Positions 9,538 to 18,761 of a stretch of 64,000 nucleotides of DNA are shown here, piece by piece. Source of the stretch: Pseudomonadota bacterium (lineage in GTDB: Bacteria; Pseudomonadota; Gammaproteobacteria; Burkholderiales; Burkholderiaceae_B). The stretch spans positions 62,001-126,000 of the forward strand of contig JAEWHK010000018.1 of the NCBI GenBank assembly GCA_023387815.1, given 5' to 3'. Every line of letters starts with the position of its first letter. The stretch's first letter is position 1. The translations under genes were made by a program, and so were the position numbers. The notes under the pieces were generated by a model that saw only the letters and a list, made by a program, of their open reading frames with translations, had not been told where the DNA came from and searched no databases.

Positions 9538-10647
9538 TTAGTCCACATGATCCTCGATGGTCGCGACGATGAACCTCACGATCCCCAGAAGCGCAAGCAA
9601 GCCAATCAGTATCGTCAATAGCGAGTATGGCCGATCTGGATAAATAGCACTGTCTGGAAGACTCGGACTCACAACCACGGCCAGGCTACGAAACTTCTTG
9701 TTGATCTCAATTCTGGTATTTTGCAAAGAAGCCAGACTGACCTTATAAGCTTCTTCCGAAATCCCTGCCTGTATCGTCAGTTCCCTGAACTTGGCTGCCA
9801 CCGTGTTAAGCTTGCTTCCGCCTTCCTGTGCGATCAGACGTTGAGTTTCTGCTACTAATTGCTTTTCTATCGCCGCTATCTTTCTACGTTGTTGCTGAAC
9901 CTGCGGCGCACTGGGGGAAAGTGAGGAAGTGAGCGCGCTTAGCTTTGCTTTTTCAGTAGCAAGCTCTGCCTCCATCGTGGATATCATTGTAGAGCGGGAT
10001 GTCACAGTAGCTTCGGCATCCAGTAAGTTATTCTGCGCCTGGAAATGTAGAAGCTCATCACGTTTGACCTCGTACGCCGCGCGTGCTGTGGCGAGCTCTC
10101 GTTCGACGAAAGCCAGTTGGTCACGAGTCAGCTTGTGAGATAACTCATTCACAAATCGGTCGCTTTCCTTCAGAATGACATCAAGCACCTTTTTCGAGAA
10201 TTCAGGATTGAAAGCTTCAACCTCAACCTCCAGCAGTCCTGTTTCGTCATCAAAATGCGCCGTCACGACCTTTCGGTAAAAATTCAGCATATCTGCTCGA
10301 GGTGCATCCTTAGCAAGCCAATAGAAAGGATCACTGTACACAGAAGAATAGTGCTCGCTCCAGTTCAGTTCCTTTTGCAGAACATCCAGCATGTCGTATG
10401 ACAAGAGGTATTGTCTCAGGAACAGCGTTTCTTCGCGCGAAGTAGGATTGGTCGCACCTAATAAGAGCGCAAGACCTGGAGCATTGCTGATTGCAGCATT
10501 TGCATTATCGGTTTGGCGTACGGCAATTTCTGCCTGACTGACATACCGGCTCGTGGCGAACATTGTGAAATAAATGATCGCAACAATCATGGGTAGCACA
10601 ACGATACCTAAAAAAAGGAACCAATTTTTACCGGATGAATTTGACAT
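9538..10647 (-). CDS. kpsE: Capsule polysaccharide export inner-membrane protein (PCP family)
   Basis: This 369-residue polysaccharide co-polymerase-type protein has one transmembrane segment near the N-terminus (residues about 10-30) and another near the C-terminus (about 340-360). Between them lies a large periplasmic region with a coiled coil at about 180-290. This is the architecture of KpsE/CtrB/BexC, which bridges KpsMT to the outer-membrane KpsD. It is the first gene of the minus-strand capsule operon; its promoter must lie in the AT-rich gap shared with the divergent kpsS-like gene. Confidence 0.9.
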   Translation of the reverse strand: MSNSSGKNWFLFLGIVVLPMIVAIIYFTMFATSRYVSQAEIAVRQTDNANAAISNAPGLALLLGATNPTSREETLFLRQYLLSYDMLDVLQKELNWSEHYSSVYSDPFYWLAKDAPRADMLNFYRKVVTAHFDDETGLLEVEVEAFNPEFSKKVLDVILKESDRFVNELSHKLTRDQLAFVERELATARAAYEVKRDELLHFQAQNNLLDAEATVTSRSTMISTMEAELATEKAKLSALTSSLSPSAPQVQQQRRKIAAIEKQLVAETQRLIAQEGGSKLNTVAAKFRELTIQAGISEEAYKVSLASLQNTRIEINKKFRSLAVVVSPSLPDSAIYPDRPYSLLTILIGLLALLGIVRFIVATIEDHVD

Positions 10648-10932
10648 CTACAGGTCGCTAACAAGTCTTAATCGTGGATGGATTGTAAAATGAAAAGTCA
10701 TGCTGGTGCTATTTCAGATGCCATAGGGCGTTTTTTATATGAAACATTGTATTTTTTTTACATCTAATTTGTTGATTTAAAACGACTTTAGCATTTCAAC
10801 CGAAATATCTATTAATTTAAATTACTAATAGTTACAATCACAAGTGTGGCTTATCGTCCAAAACACAATCGAAATAGTATTATTTAATGCGTGGATCGAA
10901 CATTTCACTTTAAAAACGGCGCATAAACAATC
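10648..10932. promoter_or_regulatory. Divergent AT-rich control region between kpsE and the kpsS-like gene
   Basis: This 285-bp gap separates the outward-facing capsule transcripts and is strongly AT-rich, with several A/T runs at about 10740-10840. No convincing JUMPstart/ops core (GGCGGTAG) was found on either strand. Sigma-70 boxes could not be fixed by eye. A nucleoid-silencer (H-NS/MvaT-like) target is plausible from composition only. Confidence 0.5.
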
Positions 10933-12210
10933 GTGATAATTGAGGGAATTGAAGCATTCGCGGGGAAGAATGTTCTGCTTTTGCAAGGGCCGGTCGGTCC
11001 CTTTTTCCGTCGTTTCGCAACGGATCTTAGAAACAAGGGGGCTACTGTATATACGGTGAACTTTAATGGTGGCGATTGGCTGTTCAATCGCAGGGATGCC
11101 ATCAACTTTCGGGAGCACCCGCGCGAGTGGCGCCGCTTTTTTGAGAATCTGCTCAACGACCTGGATATCGACGTGGTTTTTTTGTTTGGGGATTGTCGCC
11201 CCATTCATGTTGTTGCGCATCAGATTGCGTCGCGCTACGGCGTAAAAATTGGTGTTTTTGAAGAGGGATACGTGCGTCCCAACTTTATTACACTTGAAAA
11301 AAATGGTGTAAACGACCACTCCAGCGCAGCACGCGAAGCCCAGTTCTATTACAGCCAGAAAAGAATTCCCACAAGGCGGGAGCGACAAGTCGGCTATGCC
11401 TTCCCCTATATGATGCTTTGGGCTTTCCTGTATTTTACCTGTAGTATTCTGCTGAAGCCCTTCTTCTGGCACTACCGCCACCACCGCCGACTGCACATTA
11501 TCGAAGGCTATATCTGGTTACGGAGCTTTACCCGCAAGGCTTATTACCGGTTTACCGAGAGAGGCATGGGGAAAAAGCTGACTACCACGATGTCCAAGCA
11601 GTATTTTCTTTTACCTCTGCAGGTTTATAACGATGCGCAAATTCACACACACTCTGATTTTGCAACAGTAGAAACGTTCATCCGGTTTGTGGTAACGTCG
11701 TTCTCCAAATACGCTCCGATGGGAACTCATCTGGTCATCAAGCATCACCCCATGGATCGTGGCTACAACGACTATTCAAACTGGCTGCAGCAGCTGGAAT
11801 TTCTGTACGACCTCTCAGGTCGGGTGCACTATATTCATGACCAGCATTTACCTTCCTTGCTGGATCATGCAATTGGCACGGTTGTGGTGAACAGTACAGT
11901 AGGATTGTCTGCTCTACTCCACAATTCTCCACTTAAAGTTTGCGGACGAGCCATGTATGACTTTAAAGGTCTCACCTATCAGGGAACGCTGGATGAATTC
12001 TGGCGCGAGGCTCAGGACCAGAAGGTGGACGAACAACTGTTCAATTCATTTCGGAATTACCTGATAGCCACCACCCAGATTAACGGTAATTTCTACAAGC
12101 GCATTCCCAAGCAAAAGTCGGCCACAGGACTGAATTGGCGCGTCCTGCAAACCCGAGACCCTGCCTCGCGACCAAACAAAGTATATACAGACAGCCAGAT
12201 CCATGGCTGA
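10933..12210 (+). CDS. kpsS: Capsule polysaccharide Kdo-transferase-like protein (KpsS/LipB family)
   Basis: This 425-residue protein belongs to the capsule synthesis family PF05159. Family-like segments are LLLQGPVGPFFRRFA near the N-terminus, VFEEGYVRPNFITLE in the middle, then HHPMDRG and VVVNSTVGLSALL. KpsS adds the first beta-Kdo to phosphatidylglycerol as the capsule anchor, and KpsC then extends it; no kpsC is present here. The start is GTG at 10933, just after an in-frame stop at 10924, and has no strong Shine-Dalgarno. It is divergent from kpsE, sharing the AT-rich gap. The assignment to KpsS rather than a KpsC half-domain rests on length. Confidence 0.82.
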   Translation: MIIEGIEAFAGKNVLLLQGPVGPFFRRFATDLRNKGATVYTVNFNGGDWLFNRRDAINFREHPREWRRFFENLLNDLDIDVVFLFGDCRPIHVVAHQIASRYGVKIGVFEEGYVRPNFITLEKNGVNDHSSAAREAQFYYSQKRIPTRRERQVGYAFPYMMLWAFLYFTCSILLKPFFWHYRHHRRLHIIEGYIWLRSFTRKAYYRFTERGMGKKLTTTMSKQYFLLPLQVYNDAQIHTHSDFATVETFIRFVVTSFSKYAPMGTHLVIKHHPMDRGYNDYSNWLQQLEFLYDLSGRVHYIHDQHLPSLLDHAIGTVVVNSTVGLSALLHNSPLKVCGRAMYDFKGLTYQGTLDEFWREAQDQKVDEQLFNSFRNYLIATTQINGNFYKRIPKQKSATGLNWRVLQTRDPASRPNKVYTDSQIHG

Positions 12211-12297
12211 TCGCGCAACGCAGCTAAGTTGAAAGTTATATCGATCCAGGCAGCTCGTACTGCGAACCGCCCGGTACTTCGTAGGTTCGTCTTTCGA

Positions 12298-13689
12298 TCA
12301 AAACGACCCGAACATCGTCCCCAGCGAAATAACAGCCGCAACGGCAATCAGCGGTATCACAATCGTCACTGCCGCAATATTCAGGTAAGACTGGCGATGT
12401 GTCAGGCCGCAAATCGCAAGTAGCGTAATAATCGCCCCACAATGTGGCAGCGTATCAAAACCCCCAGCGGCCATGACGGCTACGCGATGCAGCAGTTCAG
12501 GACTGATATTGTTTTCCTGGGCCAGGCGCAGATAATCTGCACCCAGCGTCTGCAGGGCAATGCTCAAGCCACCCGAAGATGAGCCGGTAATGCCGGCCAG
12601 CGAGGTCATCGCGATACTTTCAGAGATCAGCGGGTTGTTCGGCGCAACACCCAGCACAAACTCCTTGATAATCGCAAAACCTGTCAGACTGGCAATCACC
12701 GCACCGTATCCCACTTCAGAGGCAGTATTGAAGATTGGCAGCATAGACCCGTAGGCACCCTTGTTGATGGTGTCTTTCAGGTCGGTCCAGTGGCGAAGTC
12801 GCGCGATGATAAGCCAGAGGCATGCAACGACAAGTGAAATGATGATGGCCCAGAGTCCCAGCGCGCCTTTCAGGTTGATCGAAGGGAATGTCTCTTTCAG
12901 GAAGGCAAAGTCCATGCCATTGAAAATGCCATAAGTGAACAGTGCATTGACACCAATCACCAGAATCAGGGGAATGATGCTGCTCACAAACGAAATATTG
13001 TGATCGTCGCTGATCACCTCGTTGGCCACCCCATCATTGTGGTCACCGTAGCCCTCACCCGCGGCTTTGGCCTTGCGGGCACGGCCAAGCAGCCAGAGCA
13101 TGCCCAATACAAACATGATCAGCCCACCGATGATCCCCAGCCCAGGCGCGGCGAAGGCGTTGGTGCCATAATATGGAATCGGGATCGTGTTCTGGATGGC
13201 CGGCGTGCCTGGCAACGCGGTCATGGTAAAGGTGAACGCGCCAAGGGCGATGGCGGCAGGCACCAGTCGCTTAGGGATGTCAGCCATGTAGAACATGACT
13301 TTTGAAATGGGATAGATGGCAAAGGCAACCACAAACAGCGAGACGCCGCCATAGGTGAGAATGCCGCAGGCCAGAACCACGGTCAGGATGGCATGTCTTG
13401 GACCCAGCACTTTCATGATCCAGTTGGCAATGGATGCCGCAGCACCGGAGTCGGCCATGAGCTGGCCAAACAGCGCCCCCAGCAGGAACACCGGAAAGAA
13501 CTGCAGCAGGTATTTGCCCAGCGCGGGCATGAAGGTTTCTGTGTAAATCGGCAGGATCTGATTGAAGTCACCGGATAACAACACCGCCAGACCGGCCATT
13601 AATGGTGCAAGAATCAGAACAGAATATCCCCGGTATGCCAGAAACATCAGCAATAGCAGGGATATCACGATGGATATCATACTGAACAA
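12298..13689 (-). CDS. GntP-family organic acid/H+ symporter
   Basis: This is a polytopic protein of about 463 residues with many hydrophobic segments and GntP-family features such as GGVSLFVVAFAIYP, ALPGTPAIQNTIP and TGSSSGGLSIAL. The family imports gluconate, D-glycerate, 3-hydroxybutyrate or related acids with protons. The likely start is a TTG at 13689: AAGGGG lies exactly 6 nt before it, whereas the ATG at 13680 is 15 nt away. It is convergent with the kpsS-like gene and stands alone, with no metabolic enzyme attached, so the substrate cannot be fixed. Confidence 0.82.
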   Translation of the reverse strand: MFSMISIVISLLLLMFLAYRGYSVLILAPLMAGLAVLLSGDFNQILPIYTETFMPALGKYLLQFFPVFLLGALFGQLMADSGAAASIANWIMKVLGPRHAILTVVLACGILTYGGVSLFVVAFAIYPISKVMFYMADIPKRLVPAAIALGAFTFTMTALPGTPAIQNTIPIPYYGTNAFAAPGLGIIGGLIMFVLGMLWLLGRARKAKAAGEGYGDHNDGVANEVISDDHNISFVSSIIPLILVIGVNALFTYGIFNGMDFAFLKETFPSINLKGALGLWAIIISLVVACLWLIIARLRHWTDLKDTINKGAYGSMLPIFNTASEVGYGAVIASLTGFAIIKEFVLGVAPNNPLISESIAMTSLAGITGSSSGGLSIALQTLGADYLRLAQENNISPELLHRVAVMAAGGFDTLPHCGAIITLLAICGLTHRQSYLNIAAVTIVIPLIAVAAVISLGTMFGSF

Positions 13690-14114
13690 AATAATCCCCT
13701 TACGGATGCAACAAATAAATTTCAACAATAAAGAAAGTACGCTGAGCCTTAGCTGCTTAACTGGGTACGCAGCGCAACATTCTGCTGTTTTTCTCTGATC
13801 TTATTAAAGATGGACGCCATTATAGGGATTCAGTGTGACAAACCATTGAGAGGGTAAACGATATTAGTATTAACCCTTAAAAATAGCTTAATTACTTCCG
13901 GTCATTTGATTCATTCTGGTGTCAGTATTAAGTCAAACAAGATAATCGTCGAAGTCTGATTTATTTGTTGGGCGTTCGATTACTTATTGCGAAATGATGA
14001 CGCAGCTGCGATATATAACATTATTTAAAAGTTGAAAAAGTGAGTTAATGGTCATGACGCGCTGCACCAACCTTGAGTAAAGTGCGTATTTCTTTTTCGA
14101 ATGGAATAATCACT
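13690..14114. promoter_or_regulatory. Divergent intergenic region upstream of the GntP permease and the unknown gene
   Basis: About 425 bp, AT-rich in the middle, with no open frame resembling a gene. AAGGGG at 13696-13701 is the Shine-Dalgarno of the TTG-started permease. A 10-bp perfect palindrome, CGCAGCTGCG, lies at 14001-14010. Promoters for both genes are presumed here, but no boxes are confidently assigned. Confidence 0.4.
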
Positions 14115-14630
14115 ATGCCAGCAGACATGAACCCGAAAATGACTCAGGTCGAGAGACGGGTAGGATGTGAAGTCGGCGAATTTTCTACCGCGATCCCGGG
14201 GCGGTACACGCTTGCTACGATTGTGTCAGAAAAAAATAAAGGCAGATTTGTCATGCCGGCCAATGCATTTGCAGGCGACAACAAAACAATTAAGTTGCGC
14301 GTGTGGGGCACAAAGGTAGGATCCGGCGAAAAATCCCTTCACTTTTCCGTACTGGACAATATCAGTTTCGATAAGTACAAGGCGATCCATACGGTTAAGC
14401 TGGGTAACTCTGCCGGGAACTTTTATGCAGAGATCGTTGTCACTGCGACAGACCGACGAGCGCAGGAGATACAAAGTACCTATATTGCAGACTCCGGAAC
14501 AGCGGTACTGAACAATGAGTCGAACCAGGTTCCGTTTACGACAGAACGGATTTTTCGAATTTATGGTGAAACGTCGCAGAGAAGCGATGTACTGACGGTC
14601 AACCGATACGAAATGTTCGTTTGCGGCTAA
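14115..14630 (+). CDS. Hypothetical protein of 171 residues
   Basis: I do not recognise this protein. The frame is open from a TTG at 14073, but the ATG at 14115 follows a GGA-containing ribosome site at proper distance, giving MPADMNPKMTQVERR. It has no signal peptide or transmembrane segment. The composition suggests a soluble, beta-rich fold with alternating polar and aliphatic residues, and the last residues are NRYEMFVCG. It is monocistronic, flanked by a divergent permease and a convergent tannase-like gene from which it is separated by a stem-loop. A real gene is favoured by the ribosome site and by the lack of a competing frame; its function is unknown. Confidence 0.6.
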   Translation: MPADMNPKMTQVERRVGCEVGEFSTAIPGRYTLATIVSEKNKGRFVMPANAFAGDNKTIKLRVWGTKVGSGEKSLHFSVLDNISFDKYKAIHTVKLGNSAGNFYAEIVVTATDRRAQEIQSTYIADSGTAVLNNESNQVPFTTERIFRIYGETSQRSDVLTVNRYEMFVCG

Positions 14631-14643
14631 GTTTCTGCGCGTG

Positions 14644-14676
14644 CCAGCTCACACGATTTTTACCCATGTGAGCTGG
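14644..14676. terminator. Stem-loop between convergent genes
   Basis: A perfect 10-bp inverted repeat (CCAGCTCACA and TGTGAGCTGG) encloses a 13-nt loop, between the stop of the unknown gene and the stop of the tannase-like gene. It lacks a following T-run on either strand. It could act as a weak bidirectional terminator or as a 3'-end stabiliser. Confidence 0.45.
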
Positions 14677-14691
14677 AGTTCCAACTTGTCA

Positions 14692-16416
14692 TCAATTACG
14701 CACACAATAAAACGACTCCGCCCGATTCATATCTCCGGCCCTTTTGTATCTGGGCCAGCCGGGGTATTCACATAATGGGCGTGTGCGTCCGGGCACGCCA
14801 ACGCTATCGGCCACCACTTGTGCACCTGGTTTGACACCTTTTTCTACCCAGTTTTCCAGCGTACTCAGGGAATCCCAGCTTGCGTTGAAGACGGTGCTGG
14901 CAGCGTGGCCATAGCCTGGAATCTCGTAATAGCGCATGAACGCGTCAGTTTGCTGCGGTCCCATTGTGGCACGGACACGCTGCACATAATCTTCGGTCGC
15001 CCGGGTGGGGACCAGACCATCGGCTATGCCATGTGCAATGAGTAATTTGCCACCGTGATTGGCAAAGGCAGACAGATCGGTCTTGTTGACGTCCTGCAGA
15101 ACGGTGAGTTCGTCAATACGCTGACGCCATTTGCCTGGCCGGACTGGATCCAGCGATAAGCTGTTGTAACCCGGATCCTGGGTGATGAAATATTTCACCC
15201 ATTGATCCCAGAAGCCGGCATGGTAAGGCACGCTTTGACTGCCTGCAGGGTTCGGTGGCATGGGATACTTTGGAGCAACCGAGCCCAGATTCAGATAGTT
15301 GATGGTGGCCTGCAGTTTGTTGTCGCCTGCGGGACGGCCAAGGTCTGTGCCCCAGGCGTTGAATCCGGCATGCCGCACTTCACCACTGCCAGTCGCCGGG
15401 TGAAAGACAATATCCGAGTTGAATATCTTCATTGCTCGGATTTGCGCGTCAGACAGACACTGGTTACCCGTCTCACGCCCTCCTTCACACCGTAGCGGCC
15501 GGCCGTCTACTGTCGCGGTAGCAGGATCAAAGATGCGATTGCACTCTCGCTGGTTGCTGACGATGCCATCTTCCGCACCGTCCAGTCGGTCACATGTCTG
15601 CAGGCCCGCTTTGAGTAGTACGGCTCTTTTTTCGATATTGGGATAGGCACCCGGTGCAGCCAGTGCGCGGGTAATGCGTCCAAACTGCAGATCCAGCGAA
15701 GCTGCAGCAAAGGCCGGGTACAGCGCAATCACGCCATTGAAATCTTCTGGCCATTTCTGCACGACGGCAAGCGCTTCCCGGCCACCAGTGGAGCCGCCGG
15801 CGAAGTATTTCACCTGTGATGGTTTGCCATAATAACGGGCAATCAGGTTCTGCGAGGTATCGTGGGTTTTCTTGAGCGCCTCGTATGCGAAGTTGCGCAG
15901 CGCTTCTGCATTCAGGGCGAACTTGCCGGGATTGTTTGGATCAGCTGAGAGCTGATGACCCGAGTCGCTGCCATAGGTGGCGTAACCAATACCGATGGGA
16001 TCAGGCCTGTCTGTGGGGCCGGCAGGAAGAAGGTCTGTGGTTTTGGCGGGAATGCCGTTATAGCCACCTCCGCCTATCATCAGCGATTTGCCGTTCCAGT
16101 TGGCTGGCAAATTCAGTTGAAATTTGATGGCAGGCGCCTGCGGGTCCACAGATGCAATATCCCCCTGTACCTTGCAATAACCCTCGTGGGTTTTGGGTGC
16201 TTTGGTGACAGGAGGAACAAACTCGGTCGCGGTGATGGTTGCACCGCGTGTGGGCAGGCCAATGGCCGTTGCAGGTACGCTCGCGCCGTTAAGATCACTG
16301 CAGGCGCGAACCGCTTTGTCCGGGGACTGATGGGGTCCGCTGGCGCAGCCGGCCAAAATCGTAGTAAAACCGGCAGCAACCAGCACGGTGCGAAGCCCTG
16401 ATGACATGACAGGCAT
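14692..16416 (-). CDS. Tannase/feruloyl-esterase family lipoprotein
   Basis: This 574-residue serine hydrolase belongs to the tannase/FaeB family, which cleaves gallate, ferulate or similar esters. The ATG at 16416 follows AGGGAGGGG and gives a signal peptide with lipobox LAGC (Cys24), so it should be a lipid-anchored envelope protein. The nucleophile is Ser209 in AGGSTGG; the acid and base are probably the Asp in HGIADGLVP and His504 in PGYGHA. Fungal family members have Cys next to both Ser and His, joined by a disulfide; here these positions are Gly208 and Ala505. It lies 112 nt after the ABC substrate-binding gene on the same strand and may be the last gene of that operon. The substrate is not predictable. 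Confidence 0.85.
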   Translation of the reverse strand: MPVMSSGLRTVLVAAGFTTILAGCASGPHQSPDKAVRACSDLNGASVPATAIGLPTRGATITATEFVPPVTKAPKTHEGYCKVQGDIASVDPQAPAIKFQLNLPANWNGKSLMIGGGGYNGIPAKTTDLLPAGPTDRPDPIGIGYATYGSDSGHQLSADPNNPGKFALNAEALRNFAYEALKKTHDTSQNLIARYYGKPSQVKYFAGGSTGGREALAVVQKWPEDFNGVIALYPAFAAASLDLQFGRITRALAAPGAYPNIEKRAVLLKAGLQTCDRLDGAEDGIVSNQRECNRIFDPATATVDGRPLRCEGGRETGNQCLSDAQIRAMKIFNSDIVFHPATGSGEVRHAGFNAWGTDLGRPAGDNKLQATINYLNLGSVAPKYPMPPNPAGSQSVPYHAGFWDQWVKYFITQDPGYNSLSLDPVRPGKWRQRIDELTVLQDVNKTDLSAFANHGGKLLIAHGIADGLVPTRATEDYVQRVRATMGPQQTDAFMRYYEIPGYGHAASTVFNASWDSLSTLENWVEKGVKPGAQVVADSVGVPGRTRPLCEYPGWPRYKRAGDMNRAESFYCVRN

Positions 16417-16528
16417 GACCCCTCCCTTTATTGCATATGTATTTGACGTTTTTTCAGATACTAAATGCTTTTCGGGAAAATGGGAAGGCTTGGGACATGC
16501 CTGCCATCTGGCACTTTCAACTGCCACT

Positions 16529-17590
16529 TTATCTTTCGATCTGTTCCTTCCACTCGCGGTTCAGTTTAGGACGTGTTTTATTGATTGCATCCCAATCCAT
16601 GACCACGACGTGTTTCATGTATTTCTCGAAATCACCCAGCAACTCCTTATGCTCGGTTTTGGCGGCCACATTTTTGTTGGATGGATACTGACCAAATTTC
16701 AGAGCACCTTCCTGGGCTTCTACCGACAGGAGATATGCTGCCAGTTTTTGCGAGAGTTCAGGTTCGCTGTTGTTGGCAATCACGCATTCTGCCACGGCCA
16801 GAAGAACTGAGCCTTCTTTTGGATCGGCATATTCAACCGGCAGTTTTTTCTCTTTCATCGAATAGATCGCGGTAGGCGTGAGCGGAAAGAGTGCTGCTTC
16901 GCCGGTCTGCGTCATTTCTGAAATTTTTGCAGAGCTGGGCACGTAGGCGACGACGTTTTTCGCGACGCTATCTTTGAACTTGGTGAGGGCATCTTCGTAA
17001 TTGCTGTCGTCTCCACCATCAATCCGGTTGAGCATCATGAAGGCATGCAGGCCATAGGTGCTGCTTGCCACAGACTGGAAGACGACTTTGCCTTTATATT
17101 TGGGATCGGCAAGATCTTTCCAGGAGGTGGGTGGTGCCCAGTTATTGTCCTTGAAAATCTTAGTGTTGTATGCCAGACCCGTCATGGTTGTGACGACACC
17201 GGCGGCCATGTTTTTGCCGATCAGCGTTTCGGGATACAGTTCGGACAAGGCTTTGTCATCCTTGATGGGTTCGCACAATCCCATTTTTGTTGCGCGGTTC
17301 ATGATGCCGTCGTCAAGAAACATGACGTGCATTTGCGGTTTGTCCTTGAATGCCTGTGCCTTGGCCAGAACATCGGTCGACGTACCAGGTACAACCACAA
17401 TTTTGACGTTATTGGCTTTTTCAAAGGCAGGGAAAACATGCTCTTCAAAGCCCCGCTGCATATCGCCGCCATTCATGCCGAGGTAAAGCGTTTTTGTTTC
17501 CGCACTTGCGTTGATGCCCGTCAGCATTCCGGCCACAGCCAGCATGCATGCCATTACCAGGGGCTTTTTCTTTGTTGATACTGATTTCAT
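16529..17590 (-). CDS. Pot/Fbp-type ABC transporter substrate-binding protein
   Basis: This 353-residue periplasmic binding protein has a signal peptide ending near INASA, then an extracellular solute-binding fold (PotD/AfuA-like) with segments such as GLAYNTKIFKDNNWAPP. The ATG at 17590 has AAGGA 6 nt upstream; the longer frame to 17659 adds a non-signal-like leader. It is the partner of the two permeases and the ATPase at 20480-23229, with the three dehydrogenase genes lying between. Transporters of this class import polyamines, ferric ions, phosphonates or mannityl opines. The surrounding oxidase genes argue for an organic amine or amino-acid derivative. Confidence 0.85.
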   Translation of the reverse strand: MKSVSTKKKPLVMACMLAVAGMLTGINASAETKTLYLGMNGGDMQRGFEEHVFPAFEKANNVKIVVVPGTSTDVLAKAQAFKDKPQMHVMFLDDGIMNRATKMGLCEPIKDDKALSELYPETLIGKNMAAGVVTTMTGLAYNTKIFKDNNWAPPTSWKDLADPKYKGKVVFQSVASSTYGLHAFMMLNRIDGGDDSNYEDALTKFKDSVAKNVVAYVPSSAKISEMTQTGEAALFPLTPTAIYSMKEKKLPVEYADPKEGSVLLAVAECVIANNSEPELSQKLAAYLLSVEAQEGALKFGQYPSNKNVAAKTEHKELLGDFEKYMKHVVVMDWDAINKTRPKLNREWKEQIER

Positions 17591-17624
17591 CTGTGTTCCT
17601 TTTGCCGGCAGTCTATATAGGTGC

Positions 17625-18761
17625 TCACAGCTTGCCGGAATCAGCTGTAAACCTGTCAATTCGAAATGCCTCGATGGGTACGCGGCTGCTGCCGGTAGTC
17701 ACCAGTTGCGCCAGTACCTCGCCAGAGGCCAGTCCCACCTGAAAACCTGCACCGCTGTAGCCAAACCCGTGAAACAGGCCCGGGGTGGTACGACTGGCTC
17801 CCAGATAGGGATTCAGATCGGGGGTTGCGCCTTCCACGCCACTCCAGAAACGGATGACATTTGCATTTGCAATACCGGGTATCAGTGCAGCCAGCCGTTT
17901 CAGCAACAAGGTGATGCTCTGGTGCGAAGGTCGCGCAAACCCATCTTTCACGGAGTGCGCGCGTCCACCTCCAAAAACAATATTGCCGCGCTCGACCTGT
18001 CGCGCATACACGCCACCACCCTGCACACCCACAACAGCATCCATCACCGGCGGCAGCGGTTCTGTCACGCCCATTTGCGGATAGATTTCCGTAAGGGCCA
18101 CATTCTCACCAAACATGGCTGCAATGCTGCCGGACCACGCCCCTGCCGTGTTCAGCAGATAGGTCGACTGAATTCGCACGCCGTCTGCTGTTTCAGTCTG
18201 AAAATGGCGTCCGTCATATTGGCTGTTCACCACACGGCATCGTTCTTTCAGCGTGGCGCCGGCCTGCGTTGCTGCCCACGCCAGCGCAGGGGAGACCAGC
18301 CGGGGATTGGCATGACCGTCTTCCGGACACAGCGATGCGCCGGCAATGTCGTGCGTCACCCATGGATATCGCATGCGTACTTCAACCGGATCCAGCATTT
18401 GCAGATTCAAACCATAGTCGGTGCCGCAGTTAGCGACAGCACTGTTATACGTTTGCAATTGCGCCAGATCCGGCTCGGTCAGTGCCAGTTTCAAATGACC
18501 ACTGCGTATGTATTCGCCATCAATACCAATCAGTTCGGTGAGTTTGCTCCAAAGCTGATGCGAGCGCGCGGCCAGTGGCAATTGGGTCAATGGACGACCC
18601 TGACGCCGGACGCCGCCGAAATTGACGCCGCTGGCTTTTGTGCCGCTCTGCCCCGCTTCGCATATCAACACGCTCAGACCTTCGCGCGCCAGGAAGAAGG
18701 CTGCACTGGCGCCAACAATGCCCGCCCCCACAATGAGCACATCGGTGTTCAGCACCTGCAT
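17625..18761 (-). CDS. FAD-dependent amino-acid/opine dehydrogenase beta subunit (HcnC/OoxB-like)
   Basis: This 378-residue DadA/glycine-oxidase-type flavoprotein has an N-terminal dinucleotide-binding motif VGAGIVGASAAFFLAREG and a C-terminal FHGFGYSGAGFQVG segment typical of D-amino-acid oxidases. In hydrogen cyanide synthase, octopine/nopaline oxidase and proline or hydroxyproline dehydrogenase complexes such a subunit binds the substrate and passes electrons to the HcnB- and HcnA-like partners, both encoded just upstream. Its start overlaps the end of the HcnB-like gene by 13 nt. The substrate is inferred to be an N-substituted or D-amino acid; HCN synthesis is less likely because a dedicated importer is present. 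Confidence 0.83.
   Translation of the reverse strand: MQVLNTDVLIVGAGIVGASAAFFLAREGLSVLICEAGQSGTKASGVNFGGVRRQGRPLTQLPLAARSHQLWSKLTELIGIDGEYIRSGHLKLALTEPDLAQLQTYNSAVANCGTDYGLNLQMLDPVEVRMRYPWVTHDIAGASLCPEDGHANPRLVSPALAWAATQAGATLKERCRVVNSQYDGRHFQTETADGVRIQSTYLLNTAGAWSGSIAAMFGENVALTEIYPQMGVTEPLPPVMDAVVGVQGGGVYARQVERGNIVFGGGRAHSVKDGFARPSHQSITLLLKRLAALIPGIANANVIRFWSGVEGATPDLNPYLGASRTTPGLFHGFGYSGAGFQVGLASGEVLAQLVTTGSSRVPIEAFRIDRFTADSGKL

Noticed and set aside
10825..11496. 223-codon minus-strand frame overlapping the kpsS-like gene
   Set aside because: Antisense to the KpsS motifs and without domain features.
13859..13871. CGATATTAGTATT shared with the IclR control region near 23391
   Set aside because: A 13-bp AT-rich match between two intergenic regions is expected by chance in 64 kb; only the copy at 23391 is part of an inverted repeat.
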